Source of the DNA: Tessaracoccus lapidicaptus
Lineage (GTDB): Bacteria; Actinomycetota; Actinomycetes; Propionibacteriales; Propionibacteriaceae
Assembly (NCBI RefSeq): GCF_001693815.1
Contig: NZ_MBQD01000004.1
Location: 26,083 to 90,082 of the forward strand
DNA length: 64,000 bases
Direction: 5' to 3'
The position numbers and the translations under genes are program-made. The notes beneath the pieces are model-generated. The model did no database searches. It worked only from the letters and a program-made list of their open reading frames with translations, and was not told the origin of the DNA. Shown here in pieces: positions 27,821 to 36,556 of the stretch (positions are counted from its first letter, which is position 1; each line of letters starts with the position of its first letter).

Positions 27821-29434
27821 TCACTCGGACGGGGACGCGGACTCGGTCGCGTCGAACGGGTCGGCCCCCTCGTGGGCGAGCCAGTCGTAGTGGATCGTGG
27901 CGTCGCCGGTGCGCCAGCGGGAGGGAGTGGCCGTGTGCAGCCAGTCCAGCGGACGGACGCCCCCAGGGGCGCCGCCGTCGAGGGCCAGTCTCAGCGCGGC
28001 GGCGAGATCCGCGTCGACCCGTTCGGTGCGCGTGGCGGGGTCGACCGACACGAACAGCACCGTCCCCGATCGGGCGACCAGGTCGAGAAACTGCCGGTTC
28101 TTGCCCCAGTCGGTGCCCAGGGTGCTGGGCACGCAGTCCGCGTCGACGGCGAAGAACCGCCCGTGCTGGGCCAGCCGGAACGCCAGCGTGTTGACGCCCA
28201 CGCGCCGGGTGCGCTCCCAGACCAGGCCGGACGTGTCGTCGCCGGTGCGCTGCGCCTCGACGAGGCCCGCGGCGAGGTGCCCGACGACGTTGCACCCGAG
28301 CACGACCCCATCGTCGCCGGCGGCAGCCCGGATCGTCCGGTAGAGGTCGACCAGCACCTCGGCGGTGGTCCGGGTGCGGTCGTGGACGTGCACGCCGTCG
28401 GCGACAGGGCGGGGGCCCATGGTCGGTCCCCACTGGCCGAGTGCTTCGAAGGTGGAGAAGTCGTGCTTGATCAGCTCGAAGCCCCACTCGCGGATGCGGC
28501 GGACGTCGCCGGTGACGCGCTCGAGCGTCGCGGGATGGCTCGGGTCGAGGGCCCAGCCGCCCTCCCACGGACGCAGCCCGCCGGCCTCCGGCCGCCACCG
28601 GTGTTGGAGCGGGCGGAACCAGATCCCCGGCCGCACCCCCTCCGCGGCGATGCGGGCGGCGACCTCCGCCATGTTCGGGAACTCGCCTGGGCGGCCGACG
28701 TCCCAGGGGCCGCCCGAGGCGGGCAGGCCGTCGGCGGTGCCGTCGATGCTCCACCCGTCGTCGACGACACCGAATGGCCGGACGGGATGGTCGCCGACGA
28801 GGTCGGCGATCGTGCGGGCGTCGCGGACGACGGCGTCGGCGTCGAAGTCGCGGCCGTAGGCGTAGTACCAGTTGTTGGCGCCGACGAGCGGACCGGTGGG
28901 TCGCGGGTCGCGGCAGAGCGCGGCGGCCAGCGCGCCCTGGACCGTGAACGGGTCGCCGCCGTCGACGAACCGGACGACGGCGGCGGTCAGCTGGCGGTTG
29001 CCCAGGAGCACCGCGTCGGACCCGGCGCGGACGTCGAGCCAGAGCGAGACTCCCGCGTCGTCCACGGTCCAGAAGGCGAACGATCCGGCGCGGACGTCGA
29101 CGCCGGCGCCCCACGTGGACCCGGCGGCTGGCGAGTGTGCGAGCACCATCCACGGGTGCGCGACGTCGGCGCGGAGCGGCTGCCAGCAGGTGTCGCCGTA
29201 GGTGCGCTCCCAGGCGTCGCCGAGGAGGAGCGCGTCCGCGGGGAGTGTGCGGCGCCAACGGAGATGGACTCGGCTGAGCGGCGTCCTCGAGGTGGCGAGC
29301 CGGACGGTCAGTCCGCCGTCGGCTGTTGGGATGAGGTCGACGGCGACGCCGGCCGCGGCCGGGGCGCGCCAGGTGTCGCGGGGTCCGGGCTGGACCCGGA
29401 CCAGATCAGGCGTCGGGACGGTCAGGCTTGGCAT
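27821..29434 (-). CDS. GH36-like alpha-galactosidase (GH-D clan)
   Basis: A 537-residue glycosidase. The central barrel (about 190-480) carries VRPFGVVDDGWSIDG and the nucleophile motif LIKHDFSTF, with Asp325 as nucleophile; the acid/base is expected in the GLVEAQRTGDDTSG region. An N-terminal beta-sandwich precedes the barrel. It is shorter than typical 700-750-residue GH36 enzymes and diverges from the second GH36 gene at 33173, so substrate may differ. AGGAGGAG precedes the ATG. It is the last gene after the importer genes, on the same strand, separated by an inverted repeat and a hairpin. No signal peptide, so cytoplasmic. Confidence 0.8.
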   Translation of the reverse strand: MPSLTVPTPDLVRVQPGPRDTWRAPAAAGVAVDLIPTADGGLTVRLATSRTPLSRVHLRWRRTLPADALLLGDAWERTYGDTCWQPLRADVAHPWMVLAHSPAAGSTWGAGVDVRAGSFAFWTVDDAGVSLWLDVRAGSDAVLLGNRQLTAAVVRFVDGGDPFTVQGALAAALCRDPRPTGPLVGANNWYYAYGRDFDADAVVRDARTIADLVGDHPVRPFGVVDDGWSIDGTADGLPASGGPWDVGRPGEFPNMAEVAARIAAEGVRPGIWFRPLQHRWRPEAGGLRPWEGGWALDPSHPATLERVTGDVRRIREWGFELIKHDFSTFEALGQWGPTMGPRPVADGVHVHDRTRTTAEVLVDLYRTIRAAAGDDGVVLGCNVVGHLAAGLVEAQRTGDDTSGLVWERTRRVGVNTLAFRLAQHGRFFAVDADCVPSTLGTDWGKNRQFLDLVARSGTVLFVSVDPATRTERVDADLAAALRLALDGGAPGGVRPLDWLHTATPSRWRTGDATIHYDWLAHEGADPFDATESASPSE

Positions 29435-29459
29435 GGCTCCTCCTGTGGGGCGGGATGGT

Positions 29460-29540
29460 TTGAGCAGATGGCACCAGTCGCGGAGATCCCCCCGCGGTGC
29501 CTGAGCGTGGGCTCGGCCGCGACACGTGCCATCTGCTCAA
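29460..29540. repeat. Long imperfect inverted repeat upstream of the GH36-like gene
   Basis: The left arm (29460-29483, beginning TTGAGCAGATGGCAC and ending TCGCGG) matches the complement of the right arm (29517-29540) at 22 of 24 positions, around a 33-base spacer. It starts with TTGAGC like the cluster at 1428 but is otherwise different. It lies just upstream of the GH36-like start codon and may be a mobile palindrome or regulatory structure. Confidence 0.75.
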
Positions 29541-29550
29541 CTCAGACCAG

Positions 29551-29586
29551 ACGAAGGGCCGGACGGTCACCCGCCCGGCCCCTCGT
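29551..29586 (-). terminator. Hairpin after the importer operon
   Basis: ACGAAGGGCCGG (29551-29562) pairs with CCGGCCCCTCGT (29575-29586) with one mismatch and a 12-base loop. It begins 12 bases after the stop codon of the leftward sugar-binding protein gene, as expected for a terminator or attenuator ahead of the GH36-like gene. Confidence 0.65.
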
Positions 29587-29597
29587 CGGTCAGTGGA

Positions 29598-30992
29598 TCA
29601 GCCGTTGAACAGGGCGTTGACCTGCTCGTTGGCGGCGTCCAGCGAGTCCACGTCGGCCTGACCGGTGAACACAGCGTCCACAGCCGGCTGCATGATGCCG
29701 TTGATCTGCGAGGCGTAGTCGGTGATCGGGAACAGGAAGGTCGTGCCCTCGTTCACGTGCACCAGGAAGGGCTCGACGTCGATGCCACGATCCGCGAACG
29801 CAGCCTGCGCCTTCTCGGTGGCGCTGGGGATGGCCGGGAAGACCACACCGGCCTCGCCGACGATGTCCTGGCAGGCGGCGGAGCCGAGGTACTCAACCCA
29901 CTTGACGGCCGCGGCCTTGTTGTCCGAGCCGGCCCACACCGAGTCGGCGAGACCGTTGTACATCGAGGCGCGCTCACCGGACGGGCCGACGGGGGTCGGG
30001 GCGAGGCCGGTCTCGATGCCGGTGTAGCCGAACATCTGGTTGATCATCCAGGAGCCGTTGGTGATCATGGCGTACTTGCCGGCACCGAAGATGTCGCCGG
30101 AGCTCTGGCCGGTGACCGCCTCGACGGTGGGCATGTAACCCTTCTCGGCCAGCGACGCCATCCAGGAGATGGTGTCCTTGAACTCTGCGGCGTCGTAGTT
30201 GTACTTGGTGCCCCAGGGGTTCTTGTCCGTCACGGTCCAGCCGGTGGTGCCGCTGTACATGGACCACTGGGTCTGGCCGTTGCCGCCGCCGGAGCCGCCG
30301 TCGAGCCCGAGGCCGTAGACGGCCACCTTCGTCTTGTCGAAGCCGGGCTCGTCGCCGCGCACGCCGTTGTTGTCGATGGTGAGGTGGGCGATCATCTCCT
30401 CGTAGGTGCCGCCGTCCTCGGGGTTCCACTCCAGGGCGGCGAGGTCGGCCTCGTCGACGCCCGCCTCCTCGATGAGGGCCTTGTTGTAGAAGATGGCGAC
30501 GGTGTCGAAGTCCTTCGGCAGGCCGTAGCGCAGACCGTCCTGGCCCACCCACAGGTCCGCGAGGCCCTCCTGGTAGCCGTCGACGTCCACCCCGTCGGCC
30601 TCGAGGGTGGCGTCGAGTGCCATGAGCTGGCCCTGGGTGACGAACTCGGGGTAACGGGAGAGGTGGTTTGTGAACACGTCCGGCGCGGTGCCGGCGACGA
30701 AGCCGTTGGTGATGCCGGACCAGTAGTCGTCCCACGCGTACTGCGTAATGGTGACGGAGACACCGGTCTCCTCCTGGAAGTCGGCCGCGCACTGCTCGTA
30801 GGCGGGCTTCTGGTTGTTGTCCCAGAGCCAGTAGTCGATCTGGCCCGACGCGGCAGACGTGTCGACCGCTTCGCCGTCGCCGCCGTTCGTGGCGGCGGGC
30901 TCGGACTCGCCGCCGCAGGCGGTCAGCGTGAGGGACAGGGCCGTGACGGCCGCCAAAGCGGTTCCGGCCTTACGGAAGTTGAACGTGGCCAT
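29598..30992 (-). CDS. Sugar-binding lipoprotein of an alpha-galactoside importer
   Basis: A 464-residue CUT1 solute-binding protein. The leader ends with lipobox LTAC (about residue 26), followed by an acidic low-complexity linker. The body has QIDYWLWDNNQKPAYEQCA, YGLPKDFDTVAIFYNKAL and AMITNGSWMINQMFG, typical of MsmE-type binders. AAAGGAA lies before ATG 30992; the longer open frame upstream is unlikely. Unusually it is the third gene of the importer cluster, after both permease genes. Raffinose, melibiose or a similar alpha-galactoside is the inferred cargo because two GH36-type genes flank the importer. Confidence 0.9.
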   Translation of the reverse strand: MATFNFRKAGTALAAVTALSLTLTACGGESEPAATNGGDGEAVDTSAASGQIDYWLWDNNQKPAYEQCAADFQEETGVSVTITQYAWDDYWSGITNGFVAGTAPDVFTNHLSRYPEFVTQGQLMALDATLEADGVDVDGYQEGLADLWVGQDGLRYGLPKDFDTVAIFYNKALIEEAGVDEADLAALEWNPEDGGTYEEMIAHLTIDNNGVRGDEPGFDKTKVAVYGLGLDGGSGGGNGQTQWSMYSGTTGWTVTDKNPWGTKYNYDAAEFKDTISWMASLAEKGYMPTVEAVTGQSSGDIFGAGKYAMITNGSWMINQMFGYTGIETGLAPTPVGPSGERASMYNGLADSVWAGSDNKAAAVKWVEYLGSAACQDIVGEAGVVFPAIPSATEKAQAAFADRGIDVEPFLVHVNEGTTFLFPITDYASQINGIMQPAVDAVFTGQADVDSLDAANEQVNALFNG

Positions 30993-31068
30993 GGGAATTC
31001 CTTTCGTGCACTTACGTGGAACGGGTGGGGTGAGTGAGTGGACGGACACGGGAGAGGGCGGGCCCGGG

Positions 31069-31992
31069 CTACTTGCTGCCCGAGTACCCGATCGAATCGA
31101 TGATCTTGCGGGCGAACATGAAGAACAGGATGAGGACGGGGACCGCTGCCACGAGGGTCGCGGCCATGAGGCCCGCCCAGTCCGGCGAGCCGGCGGGCGT
31201 CTGGGACCTGAAGACGCCGAGCGCGACGGTGAGCACCTTGGTGCCCTCCGAGTTACCCACCAGGAGCGGCCAGAAGTAGTCGTTCCAGGTGGTGATGAAG
31301 GTGAGGATCCCGAGGGTGGTGATGGGCGCGGTGCTCATCGGCAGGATGATCTTGAAGAACGTGCGCCAGGGCCCTGCCCCGTCGAGCGAGGCCGACTCCT
31401 CGATCTCCCGGTTGATGCCCAGGAAGAACTGGCGCAGGAAGAAGATGGCGAACGGGGTCATGAGGAACGTCGGCAGGATCATGCCCGGGAAGGTGTTGAG
31501 CAGGCCGAGGTTCTTGATCAGCAGGAAGTTGGGCAGGCTGGTGAAGATCGGCGGCACGAGCAGCGCGCCGAGGAAGATGCCGAACACGAGGTTGCGGCCG
31601 GGCCAGCGGAGCCGGGCGAAGGCGTAGGCGGCCATCGCGGAGAAGAACACCTGGCCGAGCGTGACCGCACCGGCGTAGATGACCGAGTTGCGCAGGTAGA
31701 GCCAGAAGTTCACCGACGCGCCGGAGCCGCCCTCGGCGATGGCCTCCTCCTGCGTGGCGAGCCCGAGCACGCGCTCGAAGGCGCCGAACGTGAAGTCGAC
31801 GGGGAGCAGCGACGACGGGTCCGACGACAACGACCGGCTGGTCGACAGCGCCGTGCGAAGCATCCAGTAGAAGGGGAAGAGCGAGAGGATCAGGAAGGCG
31901 ATCATCACGGCCCAGGCGAGGATCCGCCCAGCGCTCATCTTCTTTCGTTTCCGCACCGGCGCGTCGGTGCTGGTGTCAGCGTGGTTGGCCAT
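31069..31992 (-). CDS. MalG-type permease of the alpha-galactoside importer
   Basis: A 307-residue permease with six predicted helices and EAA loop EESASLDGAGPWRTFFK. The N-terminus is short and basic (KRKKMSAG). GGAGTCCCACC precedes the ATG. It lies 12 bases after the MalF-type gene and 76 before the binding-protein gene. No cognate ATPase gene is nearby. Confidence 0.92.
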   Translation of the reverse strand: MANHADTSTDAPVRKRKKMSAGRILAWAVMIAFLILSLFPFYWMLRTALSTSRSLSSDPSSLLPVDFTFGAFERVLGLATQEEAIAEGGSGASVNFWLYLRNSVIYAGAVTLGQVFFSAMAAYAFARLRWPGRNLVFGIFLGALLVPPIFTSLPNFLLIKNLGLLNTFPGMILPTFLMTPFAIFFLRQFFLGINREIEESASLDGAGPWRTFFKIILPMSTAPITTLGILTFITTWNDYFWPLLVGNSEGTKVLTVALGVFRSQTPAGSPDWAGLMAATLVAAVPVLILFFMFARKIIDSIGYSGSK

Positions 31993-32004
31993 GGTGGGAC
32001 TCCT

Positions 32005-32916
32005 TTACGCCAGGTCCGACTCGCCGGCACGCAGCATCCGCAGTTGGATGGCGGCCAGGACGGCGAGGATGATGAAGAGGATGACGGCCAGGGCGCTGCC
32101 GTAGCCGAACTGACCTTCACCGAAGGCCTTCTGATAGATGTAGTACTGCATCACGCGGGTGACGTTCACGGGTCCGCCGCGCGTAGTCACGGCCACGGTG
32201 TCGAACACCTGGAACGAGCCGGTGACCGTGATGACCAGGATCATCGCCAGCACGGGACGCAGCAGCGGCAGCGTCATCTTCCAGAACGACGTCCACTCGG
32301 AGGCGCCGTCGATGGAGGCGGCCTCGTAGATGTACTTCGGGATGGTCTGCAGGCCGGCGAACACCAGCAGGGCGGTGTAGCCCATGTGCCGCCACACGTT
32401 GACGAAGGCGATGGTGGGGATGGCCCACGTCTCGTCGGCGAAGAAGGCGATCTTGGAGGCGCCCATCCACTCGATGACCTGGTTGAACAGGCCGATCTGG
32501 TAGTCCAGCAGCCAGAACCACAGCATGGCGGCGATGACGTTGGAGATCAGCCACGGCAGCAGGAGCGCACCGCGCAACGCGATCGACTTGGTCAGCCGCT
32601 GCATCATCACTGCCAGCACGATTGCGATGACCGTCTGGAAGCCGATGTTGAGCAGCACGTAGCCGACGGTCACCCACATGGCGTTCCAGAAGAGCGGGTC
32701 GACCGCGATCTTCTCGAAGTTCTCGGTGCCGATCCAGGTGGGGGTGCCCAGGATGTTGTAGCGCGTGAAGCTGAAGTAGACGCCGCGAACAGCCGGTACG
32801 AGGTAGAAGACCACGAAGCCGATGGCGGCGGGGGCGATGAACAGCAGCGCAGTGCGGAGGTCGCTTGTGCGCTTTCGGTTCGTGTCGAGGCTGTGCTCGA
32901 GTGTTCGTGTACTCAC
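32005..32916 (-). CDS. MalF-type permease of the alpha-galactoside importer
   Basis: A 303-residue permease with six predicted helices and EAA loop YEAASIDGASEWTSFWK. Two consecutive GTG codons (32919 and 32916) follow GAGGGG; the second is better spaced at six bases and is used here. The open frame upstream lacks homology. It is the first gene of the leftward importer operon and diverges from the GH36 gene at 33173, sharing a 256-bp promoter region with it. Confidence 0.92.
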   Translation of the reverse strand: MSTRTLEHSLDTNRKRTSDLRTALLFIAPAAIGFVVFYLVPAVRGVYFSFTRYNILGTPTWIGTENFEKIAVDPLFWNAMWVTVGYVLLNIGFQTVIAIVLAVMMQRLTKSIALRGALLLPWLISNVIAAMLWFWLLDYQIGLFNQVIEWMGASKIAFFADETWAIPTIAFVNVWRHMGYTALLVFAGLQTIPKYIYEAASIDGASEWTSFWKMTLPLLRPVLAMILVITVTGSFQVFDTVAVTTRGGPVNVTRVMQYYIYQKAFGEGQFGYGSALAVILFIILAVLAAIQLRMLRAGESDLA

Positions 32917-33081
32917 CACGTTCCCCTCTTTGGGACTGCCCCGGCATCTCTGACGGGGGGTGTGCGGGTTTGCATGATGGAATCTACACGCGTCACATAT
33001 AGAGCGCAACCTTCCGTTACCAACTTGTTATCGAGAGAATTTCACGCTTGATTTCTTGGCACAGCGGGTGCAACCATGTTG

Positions 33082-33095
33082 TCTACATGAGTAGA
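33082..33095. promoter_or_regulatory. Possible operator between the importer and GH36 gene
   Basis: TCTAC-ATGA-GTAGA is an inverted repeat with a four-base spacer. It sits in the AT-richer part of the divergent intergenic region (about 32990-33095) of the alpha-galactoside locus. A LacI-family gene ends this locus, but the spaced form is not a classic LacI operator, so the assignment is weak. Confidence 0.25.
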
Positions 33096-33172
33096 TGACC
33101 GGCGGCCAACGGAGTGCCGCTAACTCGCCGGCCGCTCCCCCACACAGCACGGCCAGATCCAGGAGGGATCCC

Positions 33173-35434
33173 ATGAGCCACCCCGTCAACGCCTTCGTCA
33201 CCCTGCGGTCCGAGGGGGTCGGCGTCGTCGTCGACCTCGCAGCCGGCCGCCTCCCCGCGCTCCTCCACTGGGGCGCGGACCCCGGCGAGCTCACCCTCGA
33301 CGACGTCGCCACCCTCGCGCTCACCGCCGTGATGCCCGCGGCGCCCAGCATGGTCGACGACCCCACTCGGCTGGCCATCCTCCCCGAGCACTGGGCCGGC
33401 TGGGTCGGCCGTCCCGGCCTCAGCGGCTCGCGGCCCGACGGCTCGGCGTGGTCGCCACGGTTCGTCACGCACACCCTCCTCATCGACGGTGAGCCACGCG
33501 AGGCGTCCGACGAGGCCCCGTCGCTGATCGAGCTGGGCACGGGCACCCTCACCGTCGTGGCCCGCGACGACGCGGCCGGCCTCGAGATCACCCTCACCCT
33601 CGAGCTCACCGCGGGCGGCGTGCTGCGCAGCCGGGCGGTGCTCGCCAACACCGGCGGCGACGACTACCGCGTCGACGATCTGATCCTCGCCTATCCCGTC
33701 CCGACGGTCGCGTCCGAGCTCCAGGACCAGGCAGGCCGATGGGCCAAGGAGCGGGTGCCGCAGCGCCGCGCCTTCACGGTGGGCGCCCACGTCCGCGAAG
33801 GACGCAAGGGCCGCACCGGCGCCGACGCCGCGACCGTCCTGCACGCGGGTGTGCCCGGCTTCAGCTTCGCCGACGGCGAGGTGTGGGGCGTGCACGTCGG
33901 CTGGTCCGGCAACCACACGCACCTCGCCGAGCGGAACTTCACCGGCGAGCAGGTCATCGGCGGCGGCGAACTCCTCCTCCCTGGCGAGGTGGTCCTCTCC
34001 CCGGGCGAGTCCTACACCAGCCCCTGGCTCTACGGCTCCTACGGCGTGGGCCTCGACGAGGTAGCCCGCCGGTTCCACCGCTACCTGAGGTCGCGGCCGC
34101 AGCACCCGTCGTCGGTGCGCCCCGTGACCATCAACGTCTGGGAGGCCGTCTACTTCGACCACTCGCTCGAGCCGCTGCTGGAACTCGCGGAGAAGGCCGC
34201 CGCCGTCGGCGTGGAGCGCTACGTGCTCGACGACGGCTGGTTCGGGGCCCGTCGCGACGACCACGCGGGTCTCGGCGACTGGGTGGTGTCCCGCGACGTC
34301 TGGCCCAACGGGCTCCACCCGCTGGTCAACCGGGTCAAGGAACTCGGCATGCAGTTCGGCCTGTGGTTCGAGCCCGAGATGGTCAACGAGGACTCCGACG
34401 TCGCCCGCGCGCATCCCGAGTGGATCATGGCGACCGGCGGCCGGACCCCCGTCGAGACGCGGTTCCAGCAGGTGATCAACCTCGGCATCCCCGAGTGCTA
34501 CGCCCACATCCGCGACCAGATCTTCGCGATGCTGGCCGAGTACGACATCAGCTACATCAAGTGGGACCACAACCGTGACCTCATCGACGCCGGCACCCAC
34601 CCGCTGGGACGGGCCGGGGTGCACGCCCAGACTGAGGCGGTGTACCGGTTGATCGACGAGATCAAGGCGGCCCATCCGGGGCTGGAGATCGAGTCGTGCT
34701 CGTCGGGCGGCGCCCGCGTGGACCTCGGGATCCTGCAGCGGACCGACCGCGTGTGGGTGTCGGACTGCATCGACCCGCTGGAGCGGCAGGACATGATGCG
34801 CTGGACGCAGCAGCTGCTGCCGCCGGAGATGCTGGGCTCGCACATCGCCTCGCTCACGTCGCACACCACCGGCCGGACCCACGAGCTGAACTTCCGGGCC
34901 GCGACTGCCCTGTTCGGGCACCTCGGCATCGAGTGGGATCTGCGCCAGGCCTCCGACGACGAACTCGCCGAGTTGGGTGAGTGGATCGCCTTCCACAAGG
35001 CGCACCGGGACCTCCTGCACGGCGGTGACCTCGTGCGCCTCGACTTCCCCGACGAGTCGCTGACGGCCACGGGCGTCGTCGCCCTGGACCGTTCGCGGGC
35101 GATCTACTCGTATGCCGCGGTGTCGACCCACGTCACGAGCCTGCGAGGCCGGCTCCGGATGCCGGGGCTCGACCCGGCCCGCCGCTACCGCGTCTCGCCC
35201 GTCCTCGTCGGGCGGGTGCCGTCCGGCCTGCGGCCGCCGGCCTGGTGGGGCGTCAAGCGCGATATGGCCACCGAGACCGTCGACCTCACCCATGGACGAC
35301 CGCCGAAGCTGGTTCCGGTGGCCGAGGAGGCCGGGGTCGTCCTGCCCGGAAGCCTGCTCGCCTCCGCGGGGCTCATGGAGGCGTCCGTGCACCCCGACCA
35401 CGCGCTGATCTACCTCGTCGACGCCGTCGACTGA
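33173..35434 (+). CDS. GH36 alpha-galactosidase
   Basis: A 753-residue full-length GH36 alpha-galactosidase that removes terminal alpha-galactose from raffinose-family sugars and melibiose. An N-terminal beta-supersandwich (about 1-315) precedes the barrel (about 320-660) with VLDDGWFGARRDD, LWFEPEMVNEDSD, nucleophile Asp465 in IKWDHNRD, ESCSSGGARVD and acid/base Asp531 in WVSDCIDPLERQ. The C-terminal beta domain ends the chain. No signal peptide, so it acts on imported oligosaccharides. AGGAGG lies seven bases before ATG 33173. Transcribed with the LacI gene that follows after 61 bases, and divergently from the importer. Confidence 0.95.
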   Translation: MSHPVNAFVTLRSEGVGVVVDLAAGRLPALLHWGADPGELTLDDVATLALTAVMPAAPSMVDDPTRLAILPEHWAGWVGRPGLSGSRPDGSAWSPRFVTHTLLIDGEPREASDEAPSLIELGTGTLTVVARDDAAGLEITLTLELTAGGVLRSRAVLANTGGDDYRVDDLILAYPVPTVASELQDQAGRWAKERVPQRRAFTVGAHVREGRKGRTGADAATVLHAGVPGFSFADGEVWGVHVGWSGNHTHLAERNFTGEQVIGGGELLLPGEVVLSPGESYTSPWLYGSYGVGLDEVARRFHRYLRSRPQHPSSVRPVTINVWEAVYFDHSLEPLLELAEKAAAVGVERYVLDDGWFGARRDDHAGLGDWVVSRDVWPNGLHPLVNRVKELGMQFGLWFEPEMVNEDSDVARAHPEWIMATGGRTPVETRFQQVINLGIPECYAHIRDQIFAMLAEYDISYIKWDHNRDLIDAGTHPLGRAGVHAQTEAVYRLIDEIKAAHPGLEIESCSSGGARVDLGILQRTDRVWVSDCIDPLERQDMMRWTQQLLPPEMLGSHIASLTSHTTGRTHELNFRAATALFGHLGIEWDLRQASDDELAELGEWIAFHKAHRDLLHGGDLVRLDFPDESLTATGVVALDRSRAIYSYAAVSTHVTSLRGRLRMPGLDPARRYRVSPVLVGRVPSGLRPPAWWGVKRDMATETVDLTHGRPPKLVPVAEEAGVVLPGSLLASAGLMEASVHPDHALIYLVDAVD

Positions 35435-35495
35435 GGCGGTTTCGGCCGTCGCGGGCCGCGGCCCTAGGCTTGCCCACAGCTGTGAGGAGGAGAAT

Positions 35496-36503
35496 ATGTC
35501 GAGCGGAGCGGTGCGGACGACACGCGGGGCGACCCGCGACGACGTCGCACGCCTCGCCGGCGTGAGCTCCGCCGTCGTCAGCTACGTGGTCAACAACGGG
35601 CCGAGGCCGGTGGCCGAGGCCACGCGCCAGCGGGTACTGGACGCCATCGACAAGCTGGGATACCGGCCCAACGCGGCGGCGCGGTCGCTCATCATGGGGC
35701 GCTCTGACCTCGTCGGGCTCGTGGTCCCGGACGTCCGCAACCCCTACTTCGCGGCGCTGGCGCAGGCGGTCGAGGTGGAGGCACGGGCTGCCGGGGTCAA
35801 CCTCGTGTTGGCGCAGGGGTCGACGGGGCATCTCGCCGAGCTGGTGGAGTCGCTCAGCGGGCACCTGGTCGCGGGCATCATCACCGCGGCCGTGCCCGAG
35901 CCTGCCGCCGTCGAGGTGATCCTGCGCAACAAGATCACGATGGTCCGGTTGAGCCTCGTCCCGCCGGACATCGACGCGACCTCCGTTCTGCCCGACTTCT
36001 ACGAGGGCGGCCGGGAGGCGGTGCGGCACCTCATCGAGGTGCACGGGCACCGGCGGATCGCCCTGGTCGCCGGGTCGGACACCCCGGACAGCCACACCGT
36101 GGTCGACGATCGCGAGCGGGCCTGGCGCGACGTCCTCGCTGAGGAGGGGCTGCCGCGCGACGCCATCATCCGGGTCAACTGGTCCTCTGCCGGTGGCCGC
36201 CAGGCTGCGGAGCGTCTGGTCCGGGACTTCCCCGACTGCACGGCGGTGTTCGCCATGTCGGACCAGCAGGCCATCGGCCTGATCGCCGGCCTGCACGGAC
36301 TCGGCCGGTCCGTCCCCGACGACATCGCGATCACGTCCTTCGACGGTTCCCCGGAGGCCGAATTCACCATCCCACCGTTGACGACGGCGAGCGTCCCGAT
36401 GGCCGCCATGGCGAAGGCGGCGGTCCGGCAGCTGCTCCACCCGGGCGGGAAGGGCCAGGTGTTCAAGCCCGAGCTGATCGTGCGAACGTCCTGCGGCTGC
36501 TGA
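35496..36503 (+). CDS. LacI-family regulator of the alpha-galactoside locus
   Basis: A 335-residue LacI/GalR protein. Helix-turn-helix VARLAGVSSAVVSYVVNNG lies at about 16-34 with the hinge RPNAAARSL, then the sensor domain with DLVGLVVPDVRNPYFA and PDDIAITSFDGS. It ends TSCGC, an unusual cysteine-containing tail. GAGGAGGAGAAT precedes the ATG. It follows the GH36 gene closely in one transcription unit and is the likely local regulator; effector unknown. Confidence 0.9.
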   Translation: MSSGAVRTTRGATRDDVARLAGVSSAVVSYVVNNGPRPVAEATRQRVLDAIDKLGYRPNAAARSLIMGRSDLVGLVVPDVRNPYFAALAQAVEVEARAAGVNLVLAQGSTGHLAELVESLSGHLVAGIITAAVPEPAAVEVILRNKITMVRLSLVPPDIDATSVLPDFYEGGREAVRHLIEVHGHRRIALVAGSDTPDSHTVVDDRERAWRDVLAEEGLPRDAIIRVNWSSAGGRQAAERLVRDFPDCTAVFAMSDQQAIGLIAGLHGLGRSVPDDIAITSFDGSPEAEFTIPPLTTASVPMAAMAKAAVRQLLHPGGKGQVFKPELIVRTSCGC

Positions 36504-36556
36504 CCGGGACCAACGGATCCGCGACCGAATCGGCGGCGTCGCCCTAGCCTGGAGAC

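Noticed and set aside
27772..28194. Plus-strand frame starting inside the palindromic element (peptide MHMHAGSPTARK), similar to a frame at 39789
   Set aside because: The shared start peptide comes from the repeated palindrome, not from homologous genes.
25935..29608. Long plus-strand frames opposite the LuxR-type and GH36-like genes
   Set aside because: Both run opposite genes with clear motifs; their composition (many Arg, Gly, Val, Asp) is that of antisense GC-rich DNA.
33083..35401. Very long minus-strand frame opposite the GH36 alpha-galactosidase gene
   Set aside because: The plus strand encodes a full-length GH36 with both catalytic aspartates and a strong ribosome site. The antisense translation is repetitive and has no domain.
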